Shown here piece after piece: positions 45,118 through 55,960 of a DNA stretch of 64,000 nucleotides. A program made the position numbers and the translations under genes. Source of the DNA: Begonia masoniana (lineage: Eukaryota; Streptophyta; Magnoliopsida; Cucurbitales; Begoniaceae); contig CM039510.1 of the NCBI GenBank assembly GCA_022432975.1, positions 32,792,454-32,856,453 of the forward strand, given 5' to 3'. How positions within the stretch are numbered: the first letter of the stretch is position 1; each line of letters opens with the position of its first letter. Below the pieces are notes generated by a model, which saw nothing but the letters and a program-made list of their open reading frames with translations, made no database searches and was not told the DNA's origin.

Positions 45118-45919
45118 TGCATATTTTTTAGTTCGAGACTTTGAGCTAGTTACGAGAATATCATATGGCAAGCAAAGTGACAATAGACTTCCCTCAGTCC
45201 CGACCTCTGTTTCTCCTAAGTCTCTCCTAGGACCCCCACCGTCTAATACCCCTTTAGTGAGAGAAAATAAAGGAAAAAGTATAGACAATTCAAAATGCTC
45301 TTCGCGTTTACAATGTTTCAACTGTAAGGGTTTTGGTCACATCTCTTCTAACTGCCCTAGCCAAAACTTAGCCCTACAAGAGTGCTAAGATGCAATCGGG
45401 GAGACAAGTGAAGAACAAGTCTATGAACCTAACCCTGAAGAATTCAAGGATTTGGACGAAAATAACTTTTTAGGATATATCCGACCCATTTTTTTGTCTA
45501 CTCCTTTCGATTCACCTAGACTGAACGTTGTGAGATGCACGCTCACCCAACCTAAGGATGTTGAAGATTGGCGTCGTCATTCTATTTTTCACACTTATAT
45601 CAAAGTCAATAACAAAGGCTGCAAAATCATTGTGGATAGTGGTAGTTGTATTAATGCAGTTTCTGCAACTACTGTAGCCCGTCTTGGATTGCAATCAGTT
45701 TCTCATCCTCGACCTTATAATGTTTCATGGATTGACTCTTCTTCTATATCTGTAAAAGAGTGTTGTTTGGTTCCTATTCAGTTTCTTGAGTATAAAGAAC
45801 AACTCTGGTGCGACGTTATTCCCATGGATGTCAGTCATGTCATCCTTGGCCGTCCTTGGTTGTATGATTTTGATGTCACCATACATGGTCGATCAAATTC
45901 CTGTTCTTTTGTGTTCTAG
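45118..45919 (+). pseudogene. Gag knuckle and protease remnant of element E
   Basis: A CCHC knuckle (CFNCKGFGHISSNC, near 45318) is followed by a TAA at 45387. After it comes a protease domain with VDSGSCINAV (near 45634) and ILGRPWLYDFDV (near 45841). The frame ends at TAG 45917-45919. The Asp-Ser-Gly active-site triplet is intact, but no RT follows. Confidence 0.85.
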
Positions 45920-46069
45920 GGAAAGAAAATCTATCTTAACCCCTTGCCTCCAACCCCAAAACCACGGGAGAGTCCTTCAATGACAAAAACTGTCGAACAC
46001 AAAGATTAAATATTATTACTCCTACGGAGTTTGAACGTTCACTAAAAAAGGACTCAATTTTTTTTCTCG

Positions 46070-46968
46070 TGTTAGTCAAACTTTATGGTCTTCCTAAGAC
46101 TATTGTTTCAGATAGGGACGTGCGTTTTACTGGTCATTTTTTGAGAACTCTATGGCACATAGTAGGCACAACATTAAAATTTTTGACTGCTTACCATCCC
46201 TAGACTGATGGTCAAACTGAAATTGTTAATCGAAGTCTTGGAAACTGATTAAGATGTTTGGTCAACGAAAATCTTAGGAATTGGGATTTGATTCTTCCCA
46301 CCACCCAAATTGCATACAATAGCTCCGTGAACCGATCTATAATTATGAGTCCATTTGAAGTTGTTCATAGTTTCAAACCTATGAAGCCTTTAGACCTCCT
46401 CCCTATGTCACCGCATGCTATTGTGTCTATGTCGGTTGAAAATTTTGCACAACACCATGATTTGCATATAGAGATCAATAAACAAATAGAGGCTAGTAAT
46501 ACATCATATAAATTATGAGTTGATTCACACAAATGACAGGTTGAATTTAATATTGGAGATTATGTTATGGTTTGAATTTGCCCTGAGCGGCGTATATCCA
46601 GATCTGGTTCTAAACTGCAAGCTCGTAGCGCTAGTCCTTTTAATATTTTAAAGCGAATTGGTCCAAATGCATATTTCGTTGATCTTCCACCTCAATTTGG
46701 CTATCATCCTACTTTTAATGTTGAGGACTTGATTGCTTACAAAGGCTACTTTAGCCTATTTTCCGACCATTTTATACACTCATCTATCAATTTTGAGCCT
46801 ACAGCTGTTAATTCTGCTTCCCGAACATCTCATGTCACTACACATAAGAATAAAATTGATGCTATTTTAGATGAACAGATTGTATTTACTAATGAAGGTG
46901 AGTCTCAGCGCTTCCTGGTTCGTTGGGTGGATCACCCAAATAGTGATTATACGTGGATTTCCAAATAG
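46070..46968 (+). pseudogene. Integrase C-terminal half and chromodomain-like remnant of element E
   Basis: The similarity begins at KLYGLPKTIVSDRDVRF and passes TDGQTE. TAG stops lie near 46201 and 46246, and a TGA lies near 46575. The tail holds AILDEQIV...FLVRWVDHPNSDYTWI, a chromodomain pattern, ending in TAG at 46966. The first catalytic Asp and the zinc finger are missing. Confidence 0.85.
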
Positions 46969-47047
46969 AAATGAAGGTGAGTCTCAGCGCTTCCTGGTTC
47001 GTTGGGTGGATCACCCAAATAGTGATTATACGTGGATTTCCAAATAG
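46891..47047. repeat. 79-bp tandem duplication at the chromodomain end of E
   Basis: AATGAAGGTGAGTCTCAGCG occurs at 46891 and 46970, and both copies end in CCAAATAG. The second copy lies after the stop codon and is not translated. Confidence 0.9.
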
Positions 47048-47282
47048 ACACTTCAGCACTTAGATCCAAATCTCTTGGAGTTCTTTCAGAGTCATCAGGA
47101 TCTTTCTTTGCCAGATCCCAGACCAACTCAGAAAGATTCTCTGTCCAGACCTCAGGTTACTTAAGCTTATGGACGACGGAAGAAGGTTGCTCAACCGTTT
47201 AGCTTATGGATGGGTGACTGATAAGCCTGCTGCTTTGTGGTTTCGTCAACTTGATTGGGGGATTCTTCTACCCCGGGAGAAT

Positions 47283-47561
47283 TGATGTGGACATCATATT
47301 TTATTATGGTCATTTATTATTATAATTTTTAGTATTGTGTGGTTTTCTGTTATGTGTTTAATGGTTCATCAGTGTCTTTGTCTTTCAAACTTCTAGTGTC
47401 AAACTTCTAATGTTGAATTTTTCTATTTAAACTGTTGCATTGTAACTTTGTGAAATAAAGTTGATGATTATGAATTGAATTGCAATGTGTTGCTATTTTC
47501 TAATCCTCTTTTCTCTCTAGCTTCCTCTCCTCTTTCTTTTTGGCTATACTCTTTCTTCCTT
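47283..47561 (+). repeat. 3' LTR of element E, truncated
   Basis: Matches the 5' LTR from TGATGTGGACATC to CTTTCTTCCTTT and then stops about 60 bp short. It contains an extra 14 bp (TCAAACTTCTAATG) near 47398 that duplicates adjacent sequence. A purine-rich GGGAGAAT precedes it. Confidence 0.88.
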
Positions 47562-47562
47562 T

Positions 47563-48070
47563 GCATTGTAAAGTAACTAGGATTGGTAACATCAGAATTA
47601 GGATGTTTGATGAAGTTGTGAGGACACTGGGTAATGGGCGACATGTTCCCGAGTTGAAAAAGAATCTGATCTCGTTAAGTACTCTGGATGCAAAAGGGTA
47701 CAAGTACAACGATTTAGGTGGAGTTGTGAATATCAGCAAGGGTGCTCTCGTCATATTAAAGGAATACAAAGAGACTGTAAATTTGTAAGTGTTACAAGGT
47801 TCTGTAGTAACATGTAATAAGGCTATTAAGTTTGTGAATTCACCTTCTAAGAGATTGTTTGAGAAAATTTAGAAGTCTGATTCTCAAGTGAAGGTCATGT
47901 TGGGATCTGAGTATACATCAGAATTGGTGAGTCTACCTATTACAGATGATTAGTCACCAATTTTAATTTCACCTTAGAGTGGTATCGTCAAAGGCAGAAC
48001 AAAGCGGAAGGTTAAAGATCCGGGCGATATGGTGACACTAGTTCAGTGGGTTATGCGTTGAATGTGTTCG
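47563..48070 (+). pseudogene. Ty1/copia gag-pol fragment
   Basis: The protease-to-integrase junction motif of copia elements is readable: IGNIRIRMFDEVVRTL, HVPELKKNLISLSTLD, GYKY and ISKGALVI. A degraded stretch follows, then RYGDTSSVGYALNVFE (about 48025-48070 in another frame), resembling the copia linker before RT. The integrase core and RT are absent, so there is a large internal deletion. No LTR is found, and E is joined to it at 47562. Confidence 0.8.
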
Positions 48071-48260
48071 AGGGTAACATTCCAGTATAGAGTTTTTAAC
48101 ATGTTTAGATGTTGTTCGTTATAACAACTCTGATAGTTTAGTGATATTATGGAGGAGATGTGATTCTTCTCGAGTGCGATTCTTAAGTTTAAGAAGAGCT
48201 TAAATTTGGTCAGTAATAGTTGTTGAGCTGGCCCGTTAAGAGCCTTTGTGGAAGAAGAAG

Positions 48261-49514
48261 TTAATTTTTTAATGGTGTTTTGCAGATTTGTTACCTTACA
48301 TCAGAATTTCTTTGAAGATGAATATTGTCAGAGTTCAGTGTTCTGGATTCCCTTTGGGTTGGGCTGAGTAGCCTGCATTGGATCTCTCATATGGAATTCG
48401 CATCAAAGTAGAGATGGATAGAGTTGGGTGTAACTCAAATTCTAATTGGGTCGGGTCAAGTCCATATTCAATATTAGGGTTTCGTGGTCTTCCAATATAT
48501 TGATCCTTGAGTAGTAAAACTCATTTGTACCTTGATTTTCTATAGCGAATTTCTCCCATACCGTAATTTTTTTCATCTAGGGTTTTCCAAGTAAATATTG
48601 GTGTCCCGGTGTTTTTCGCGTTTATTTTCTTTTTCTTATTGTTATTGTTCGATTCTCAACAGATAGGATATAGAAGAATGACTCGATCTTTAACAACATT
48701 GCTATAGTGAACAACTATTATCAATCGAGCTTCATCAAAATGGCATCAATGGTTTCCCCTAGGGGTGGGCACAGGCCGGTTCGGTCCAGTCCTGAGCCCG
48801 GACCGAAACTAGACCTTGCCCGTGGGATTTTTTTCCCGAGGACTAGAACCGGCCCTAGGAGGGACCAAGACCGAATCGAGATCGAGACCGGACCGAATTT
48901 TTGTCCGGTTCTGTTTCCTCCCACCCTATTTTAGTTTAATTTTTTAATGGTGTTTTGCAGATTTGTTACCTTACATCAGAATTTCTTTGAAGATGAATAT
49001 TGTCAGAGTTCAGTGTTCTGGATTCCCTTTGGGTTGGGCTGAGTAGCCTGCATTGGATCTCTCATATGGAATTCGCATCAAAGTAGAGATGGATAGAGTT
49101 GGGTGTAACTCAAATTCTAATTGGGTCGGGTCAAGTCCATATTCAATATTACGTAATTTTTCATCTAGGGTTTTCCAAGTAAATATTGGTGTCCCGGTGT
49201 TTTTCGCGTTTATTTTCTTTTCTTATTGTTATTGTTCGATTCTCAACAGATAGGATATAGAAGAATGACTCGATCTTTAACAACATGCTATAGTGAACAC
49301 TATTATCAATCGAGCTTCATCAAATGGCATCAATGGTTTCCCCTAGGGTGGGCACAGGCCGGTTCGGTCCAGTCCTGAGCCCGGACCGAAACTAGACCTT
49401 GCCCGTGGGATTTTTTTCCCGAGGACTAGAACCGGCCCTAGGAGGGACCAAGACCGAATCGAGATCGAGACCGGACCGAATTTTTGTCCGGTTCTGTTTC
49501 CTCCCACCCTATTT
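48261..49514. repeat. Large direct tandem duplication, period 675 bp
   Basis: Copy 1 is about 48261-48935 and copy 2 about 48936-49514. Each copy holds unrecognised host DNA plus the first 170 bp of the hAT-like element. Copy 2 lacks about 95 bp present in copy 1 (roughly 48472-48562) and is one base shorter at each of several short homopolymers. No gene is recognised within it. Confidence 0.88.
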
Positions 49515-50314
49515 TATTTTATTTTTTTAAAACATATAAATTTTTATATAAACATAAAAACAAAAAAACATAAAAAATGGCAAAACAACAAATTCGGAAT
49601 TCCTAAGCTAAAATGATAATTTTCAACTAAACATGAACAAAAACAGTGAACAAAAATCCAATTGAATCAGTAAACAATGAACAAAAATCCAATCAACTAA
49701 ACAGATGAGAGGCAATTGAACATCGATCAAACAATTGAATATCCTAATCAACTAAACATGAAAATAAAACAAGTTCACTAAATCACAGGCTAAACAGAGG
49801 AGAGACGATTAACACTTAAAGTTATAGAGGAGAGGAGAGGCAAGATGACCAGGCGAGGCGATTCTGAAGAAAGAGCCGAGCCCGAACGGGAATCAAACAG
49901 GGAGCACGGACATGGAGCACAGGCTTCGGGGTTGGGGTCGGCTAGCAGGAACGTCGGGAATCGGGGTCGGGGTAGGGGTTGCAGGTCGAGTGTTCGCACT
50001 TCGCAAGTCGGCTGTCGGGGCTCAGGCTCGGGGTCGGGGTTTGCTTTAGGGTCGGGATTCTGGAAATTGGAAAGAAGAAGATTGAAGTGAAGACCTAAGA
50101 AGAGGGACAGGTTTTTTTTGAAAAAAACTAGCGCTTTTTTAACCCTCGGTCCGGTCTCAATTTTTTGAAAATTTTGACCATAGACCGAGGACTGGACTGA
50201 GAACCGGTGGTCCTGGGAGGTGTGAACTGAGGACTGGACCGTGGTCCTGAGAGGTAGGACCGAAACTGGTGCTCTGGTCTGGTTCTCGGTCTGCGATTTG
50301 GTTCTGCCCACCTA
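49344..50314 (+). mobile_element. Non-autonomous hAT-like DNA transposon (971 bp)
   Basis: The 8-bp duplication GTTTCCCC flanks it (49336-49343 and 50315-50322). The ends TAGGGTGGGCA and TGCCCACCTA are short inverted repeats, typical of hAT. The subterminal regions are rich in CCGGTTC/GGACCG words in both orientations. The interior has a GGGTCGGGGTC-rich stretch (49930-50050) and no transposase. A second copy of its left end lies at 48760-48934, because the tandem duplication includes it. Confidence 0.85.
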
Positions 50315-50322
50315 GTTTCCCC

Positions 50323-51821
50323 CTCTTTTTAGGGCTCTTGATTGAATGAAATAGCCACCCAATTTTCCACTCTATGCTTGGTTGACATAATGTGCCAATT
50401 ACCTCACATTGTTCTTCGAACTCTTAAAATTCCATTTGTTAAGCGCCCACGTAATATTAATTGTATATTATTGTCTTTTGCAGCATTGGCATAGAATTCT
50501 TGGACAATGGTTAGAAAGGTAGTTGTGGTTATACACTAAATTTCTGTCTCCTCTATGCATTATATTATCTACAACCAATCTTGGTTTTGAGATTAAAATC
50601 CCAATTAGGAATTGGGATCTTTACAATGAATGAGGTTTTGTATCGGTCAAAAACTTTTTCTTCGTTGTCAAAGCATGAATCCACGATCGAAGATAATGCA
50701 TCTAGTGACGAGTTTTTTGACAAGCATGTTAAGCAATTGGTGGGAACAGTGCTACCAGTAACAGATTCATAATCTATTTTAAAAATATAAGATAATGTTG
50801 AAGCTAAATCAATTCGGACATGACCCTGCGCCAACGTAATGTTAGAGAGAGAGAGATGGTGTCCTTTTTAGAGACTAATGTATGTTGGAATAATTAAAAT
50901 ATGAAGATTTAAAACTCGTAATCATAAGAATGTTGTGGCACTACTTCATTGGCGTTACAGCTACATGACTTAAGTGACTTTAAAAGGAATAGGCAATGCG
51001 GGATGCTTATATGACTGATGTTGACCGATTAACTATCCTGTCTCGAGAATACGTTTGCAAGAATGAGAGGGGTCTATATATAAAAGGGATAGAAAGGATA
51101 GGTTTGAAGATGAAGGGTGTGAGTGGAGAGTTATTATGCTTATCCAAGAGTCAAGAGGTGTGTGACTCTTGTAGTGACTAATGTCATGACGGATTCTAAC
51201 CTTTGGGAAGTGGAGTTGGCTAGGTAAGCTATTAGAAGGTTATAAGGAAAAATATGGAAGGCCCATAGGAATGCATAAGGTAGGCTAGGTGGAATGTCAA
51301 AGTGAAAGGGTATGACATGAATAAGTGTGATGTGGAAAGGTGTAACATGAATAGGTGTAAAATGGAATGAGATAACTTCCAAATAGATCCTTGATGTTAT
51401 GGCTTGCAACTAGGACTTCAAATGTTCTTCTTCAAAGAGCACGCCAACTTGATTTCAATGGAACGATTTCTCCAACTTCATGGTCGGATAAGAACCACCA
51501 AAGTGAAGATGGATCCGATCAACAAGTATTTGAATATTATTACTCACCAACACTTGAAGACCAGCCAACACACATCTTTGATAGGTTACACAAAGATGAA
51601 CGAGGGCTCTACACTTGCTTACTTGGATTGGCTCACTGAGTATCCTTGTGGTTCTTCATAAAGTCCACCAAGAAAAAAATAGAAGCTCTCTACAAAAAGT
51701 TTTCCAAAAACTTGATATTCAAAAACCATATAGAAATGACAATCAAGGGAGCTATTTATAAGCTCCAACTTTGGCTTACAAACTTAATGGGCTGAAACTC
51801 ACATGACACTTGGACAATTAT
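50323..51821. other. Unclassified host-like sequence
   Basis: No recognised protein. A plausible small exon (TTTTGCAG acceptor ending 50483, 37 nt, then a GTAGTT donor) occurs in plus orientation, and a 63-codon frame lies at 50581-50772; neither has known similarity. The rest is A+T-rich. Confidence 0.35.
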
Positions 51822-51925
51822 TGTAACACCCGGTATTTTTGGCCATGTAATTATCCCTAGAATTATTGTGCCGGATTAATTTACTTTAAATATAATGAGT
51901 ATTTTATTGGATATTGTTGGGATGT

Positions 51926-53173
51926 TGACATGCCTCGGGATGTGTATTAAAAGAAAATTAGTAGAATCCCGTGCCTTATCTAAATTCTCTATTTATTACG
52001 TGTTTTTATTTTTGTAGGAAAATTTATGAAGAAGGATTGCATATGGATCACTTGGAGGAGTCATCACTTAGCCCTATGGGAATTTGTCTTCCCGGGCCTT
52101 GAAATTGTAATTTTTATTTTTCAAACTCATTGGCATACATTAGCCTTTTTGTAAGGACTTTATAGTTGCATTTCATGCATTAAATTGTGTGGTTAGGACT
52201 AGATGAATGTTGGTGGATTATGGGTTGAAGAAATTCAACTCAAAAATTCAAAGGAAAACAAAGGCCTCCACAAATCGAGCCCAAAGAAATAACCGGCCCA
52301 AAGAAGAGCCCACATTCAAAGGCATGGTTTTGCAGCTAGGAGAGTTGGGGAAGGCATGGATTGATGACTTGGACAAAAATCGGCGTTGATCAAGTTTTGG
52401 CACGGAGGAAATCGAAACTGCACAGCTGGAGGCGCGCGGGCAGACGCTGGAGGCGCGGGCAGGCGCGCTAGAGCACGGGTAGGCGCGCACGTGGGCGCAG
52501 GCGCTGATGTGGCGCGCTCAGAATGGCCAGCAGGTCTCGCACGGCTTGATGACGGGGCGCGCGCCAGCGCCCTCCACCGCTGATTTGCGCGCACCAGATG
52601 CACCATCTCGGCCCTCCATCATTTTTCTTCAAATCCAACAGCCCAAATTCACCCCTTCCAACCCTAATCCACCCTAGGACTTCTATAAATGCATGGCATT
52701 AGTGTTTGTATGGAACTTTTTGCCAAAATGAATAAAATACCCTATTTTCCTAAGCCTTTTGCTTGGTTTTTCCTTGGTTCTTTGAACCAAGAGGAGTTAG
52801 CCTCCATTGCTAGCCTAGCTTGGGTTGCTAGGTTAGTTCTTATTCATTCCCTCACCTTCTCCATTGGGAATTGGAACGAGGACGAAAATCCCCGGCATAC
52901 GGTGGTCGTTTTCCTCACGGAAAACGTGTATCCGGGAGCTTAACCCGTAAGCTCGCTCCACGGATCCGCCAAGGGTTTTTCTTTTATTTTATTGTCTTCA
53001 CTTTCACACCACCTCCACATTTAAATTTCAGCTTCACAAAACACCCACACTCACATTTTATTTTAGTCATTTTCTTCATTTATCTCAATATCTATCACAT
53101 TCACACAACCGAGCACCTAACTTGAATATTGTGGGTTGCACACGGGCCCCCTTTTCTAGGGGACCCCGTGTCA
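51926..53173 (+). mobile_element. Solo LTR of a different family, 1248 bp
   Basis: TGACATG...CGTGTCA ends form an inverted repeat and GATGT duplications flank it (51921-51925, 53174-53178). The 28781 LTR family lacks this segment at the same point, which confirms insertion. TATAAAT at 52684 and AATAAA at 52731 suggest a promoter and an RNA 3'-end signal. A GGGCCCCC...GGGGACCCC hairpin lies just before the end. Whether it is copia or gypsy cannot be told from an LTR alone. Confidence 0.85.
52425..52585. repeat. G+C-rich GGCGCGC repeat island in solo LTR
   Basis: GGAGGCGCGGGC, GGCGCGC and related words repeat over about 160 bp in an otherwise A+T-rich LTR, about 100-260 bp upstream of the TATAAAT. 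It is rich in CpG and could be an enhancer-like repeat. Confidence 0.7.
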
Positions 53174-53262
53174 GATGTTGTGGAAAAAGAGAATTTCAGA
53201 GAAACCGAATCGACAAACTAAGTAGCGAAATTGGTTAGAAACAAATGGAGGGGCAATTAAGG

Positions 53263-55960
53263 TGTAACACCCGAGAATTTTTCCTCAGTTTAATTAATCG
53301 AAAGAATTAGAGAGAAAATAATAAAAAGGTAAAGTAATTAAAAGTGAATAAATTGGTTGAACTAAAATGTTTATTAAATTAGGTTCGTGAAATTAAACCG
53401 TGAGTTATAATTAAAAACGAGATTTAACGGAAATTACGGAAGAGCAAAACGGTATATTAATGTTTAATAGGAATTAATATTAGAATTATTATTATTATTA
53501 TTATTATTATTATAATTAAACACAAAAACAACAAAATCTGTTGTTTTTGGTTGTGTTCGAGCCCGACGACCCGCGAGTGAAGAACAGGGGAGACGAGGGA
53601 GGAGGCGACGTGAGCGGCGATCGACGGCCACCGCCGGCGATTTCCGACGTCCTCCGGCCAGACGACGGCAGCGAGCATAGTCCGGCCTTTCTCCGCGCAC
53701 GAACCGATGGTATGGCCCTGTTTTCTCCCTGTTTTCGGTTCGGTTGGGGCTGTGTGCGACGAGCTCGATTGAGCTCCGATCACCGGCCGATTTTGGGTGT
53801 TTCCGGCGTGGGTTTGCCGACCCTTAGATCGGCTTTCATTGCCTGGCCGCGATGTGCTCAATTTGAGCGAAAACAGTGAATGCCCAATTAGGGCAATTCG
53901 GGTTTGTGGTGTGATGCCTCGGGATTTCGATTAGTTTAGGCTAATTGAGGCTAATTGTGGTTGATTGGTGAGGAAATGAGTGAAAATTGAGAAAAAATCG
54001 GAAAGGGGGAAATTTCCGACTTAGGGCAGTTTGGGTTTTGCTGCAATTGACCTAGCTACGGTCGTTTGTTTTTAAATTCCTTTTGACAGATTAAAATAGG
54101 TTATTAGAGGAGTACGTGGCCGCTGGAATCGTTCGATTCCGATAACCGACGCGAAAGTTACGCGCGTTCAAAGTTTCGGGTCGGTTTTACCAAACCCAAA
54201 TTAGTGGCCGTTTAGTTAGGTTTTAGTTGGATTAAAGCTTTAGGAAATTGCTTTAGTTAAGGTTTTGTTAATTTGGACGTTTAGAAGCTTAAATTAGTTT
54301 TAACGTCAATGTTGTGTTTTTCCTCAGACAAACAACGCTCGTAGACGGAGCTTGAGCTGCTTTGGACACGAGGTAAGTTCTCGTGATCTTCTCTGGCCGA
54401 TTGGCCTACACCGTACGTCGAGGTCGTTTCGAGGAATTTTGGTGACGTGTTTATTTAATTGTTTTGGATGGGTAGTTAGGTTTATTGTTTTATAGATTAT
54501 GTTCCTTATAGTTTTGATGGTATGCTCGGTAGTTAAGTTTATTGTTTTATAGATTATGTGCCTTATCGTTTTGATGGTATGCTCGGTAGTTAGGTTTATT
54601 GTTTTATAGGTTATGTGCCTTATCGTTTTGATGGTATGCTCGTTATGTATGTTTGTGTTACGTTATAGTTCATGCATCATGGTTTTCAAATAAGCATAGT
54701 TTTCATGAAAAGAGGTGTGGCCAGAAGGTGGGGCTATTGATCTATTGTGAAGGCACGACAGGGGCTTGTCACAGTACCACATCGTTTTTAAGAAAATGAA
54801 TTTCTGCATTATGTTTTCATGAAAAGAGGTGTGGCCAGAAGGTGGGGCTATTGATCTATTGTGAAGGCATGACAGGGGCTTGTCACAGTACCACATCGTT
54901 TATAAGAAAATGAATTTCTGCATTATGTTTTCATGAAAGGAGGTGTGGCCAGAAGGTGGGGCTATTGATCTATTATGAAGGCACGACAAGGGCTTGTCAC
55001 AGTACCACACCGGTGTGACCAGAAGGTGGGGCTATTGATCTATTGTGAAGGCACGACAGAGGCTTGTCACAGTACCACACCGTTATAAAGAAAATGAATT
55101 TCCACGTTTCATTAGCATGCATTAGCATTTACGAAACTTGCTGATCCTTTAGCTCATAGATTGTCTGTATGGTGTAGGTGATCCTGATATAGGTGAGGAC
55201 AAGATCCTTCCACTTGAGGAGTGATGCAGTTGACGGAGGATGGCTCGCGGGGTGTGTTGGCGCAGTCGATGCTTAACCAACCCGTGGGGATTTACGTATG
55301 TATTTTGAGGGTATTGAGATATTCTGGGTGAATGATGGATTAGTTAGATAAATTTGTATAGTCGAACATATTAGGATGTTTGGTTCTGGTTAGGTGTTAG
55401 ATTTTTATGTTGATGTTTCAAATGTTTTGTTTAAACCATTAATTTAACGTTATGGGAATGTTTTTAGTTTAATTGGTAGTTGGTACGTTTTAGGGTGTTT
55501 GATTCTGTTTAGTTGATAGATTTGTTTTATAAAATGTTTGTTAAGGTTTTTATTTGGATTTTTATGAACTGCTTGGTGATTTTGTAAACAGGAGGATATG
55601 TCACACTTTTAAACGGAACCATGCAGTTCGTTTTCGTGAAAATGTACTTTGTTATAGTTGTGTTTCGAGTCGGTTTTGGGGTGGTATTTCGGGAGACGGA
55701 TGAGTATTGGGTGCTTGATGTTAAGTTGTACTGTGAAATGTATGTTTGTGATGTGGATAGAAATTGTGGTATAGATAGAATTGTGTTAGTGAAATGGTGA
55801 GGTTGTATTTTGTAGGTGTTTGGGTACGTATTGGTTTAGGATTAATTGTTTTGTAATTGTTTTAACGTTTTATTAAATTGTTTTTCCATTTAAACGCTAA
55901 GTATAAAAGCAAAAGAAAAATTTCGTACGGGAAATTAGGAATAGTTTGAGAGTCGTTACA
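53263..55960 (+). mobile_element. Solo LTR, 2698 bp, within LTR of F
   Basis: TGTAACACCC to GTCGTTACA with TAAGG duplications at 53258-53262 and 55961-55965. Same family as 16667-18420. It has acceptor CCTCAG ending at 54327, an exon-like block 54328-54372 (45 nt), GTAAGT at 54373, and an acidic frame 55180-55224 (DPDIGEDKILPLEE, TGA). Confidence 0.93.
54465..55085. repeat. Tandem repeats inside solo LTR (61-bp and 114-bp units)
   Basis: Three copies of a block of about 61 bp (GGTATGCTCGGTAGTT...GTTTTAT) span 54465-54650. A 114-bp block starting GGTGTGGCCAGAAGGTGGGG begins at 54714, 54828 and 54942, with a shortened fourth copy at 55012. Each 114-bp unit can pair GGTGTGG with CCACA at its ends, so it may fold as a stem. 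The related LTR at 16667 has one copy. Confidence 0.85.

Larger units (their letters stand above)
43715..47561 (+). mobile_element. Short-LTR Ty3/gypsy chromovirus, element E, decayed, 3' LTR truncated
   Basis: The 325-bp LTR has TGATG/CATCA ends and is followed by an initiator-Met primer site. Gag knuckle, protease, integrase C-terminal part and a chromodomain-like end can be read; RT and RNase H are deleted between about 45990 and 46060. LTR size and the ILGRPWLYDFDV protease motif fit the Reina/CRM side of the chromoviruses rather than Tekay. The 3' LTR stops at 47561 against copia sequence, so no target duplication can be tested. Confidence 0.85.

Noticed and set aside
49845..50090. Arg/Gly-rich 81-codon frame within the hAT-like element
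   Set aside because: It arises from GGGTCGGGGTC repeats, and no transposase or RNA-binding motif can be seen.
52316..52606. Ala/Arg-rich frames at 52248-52606 as coding
   Set aside because: They follow the G+C-rich island of a solo LTR, and several frames are open together.
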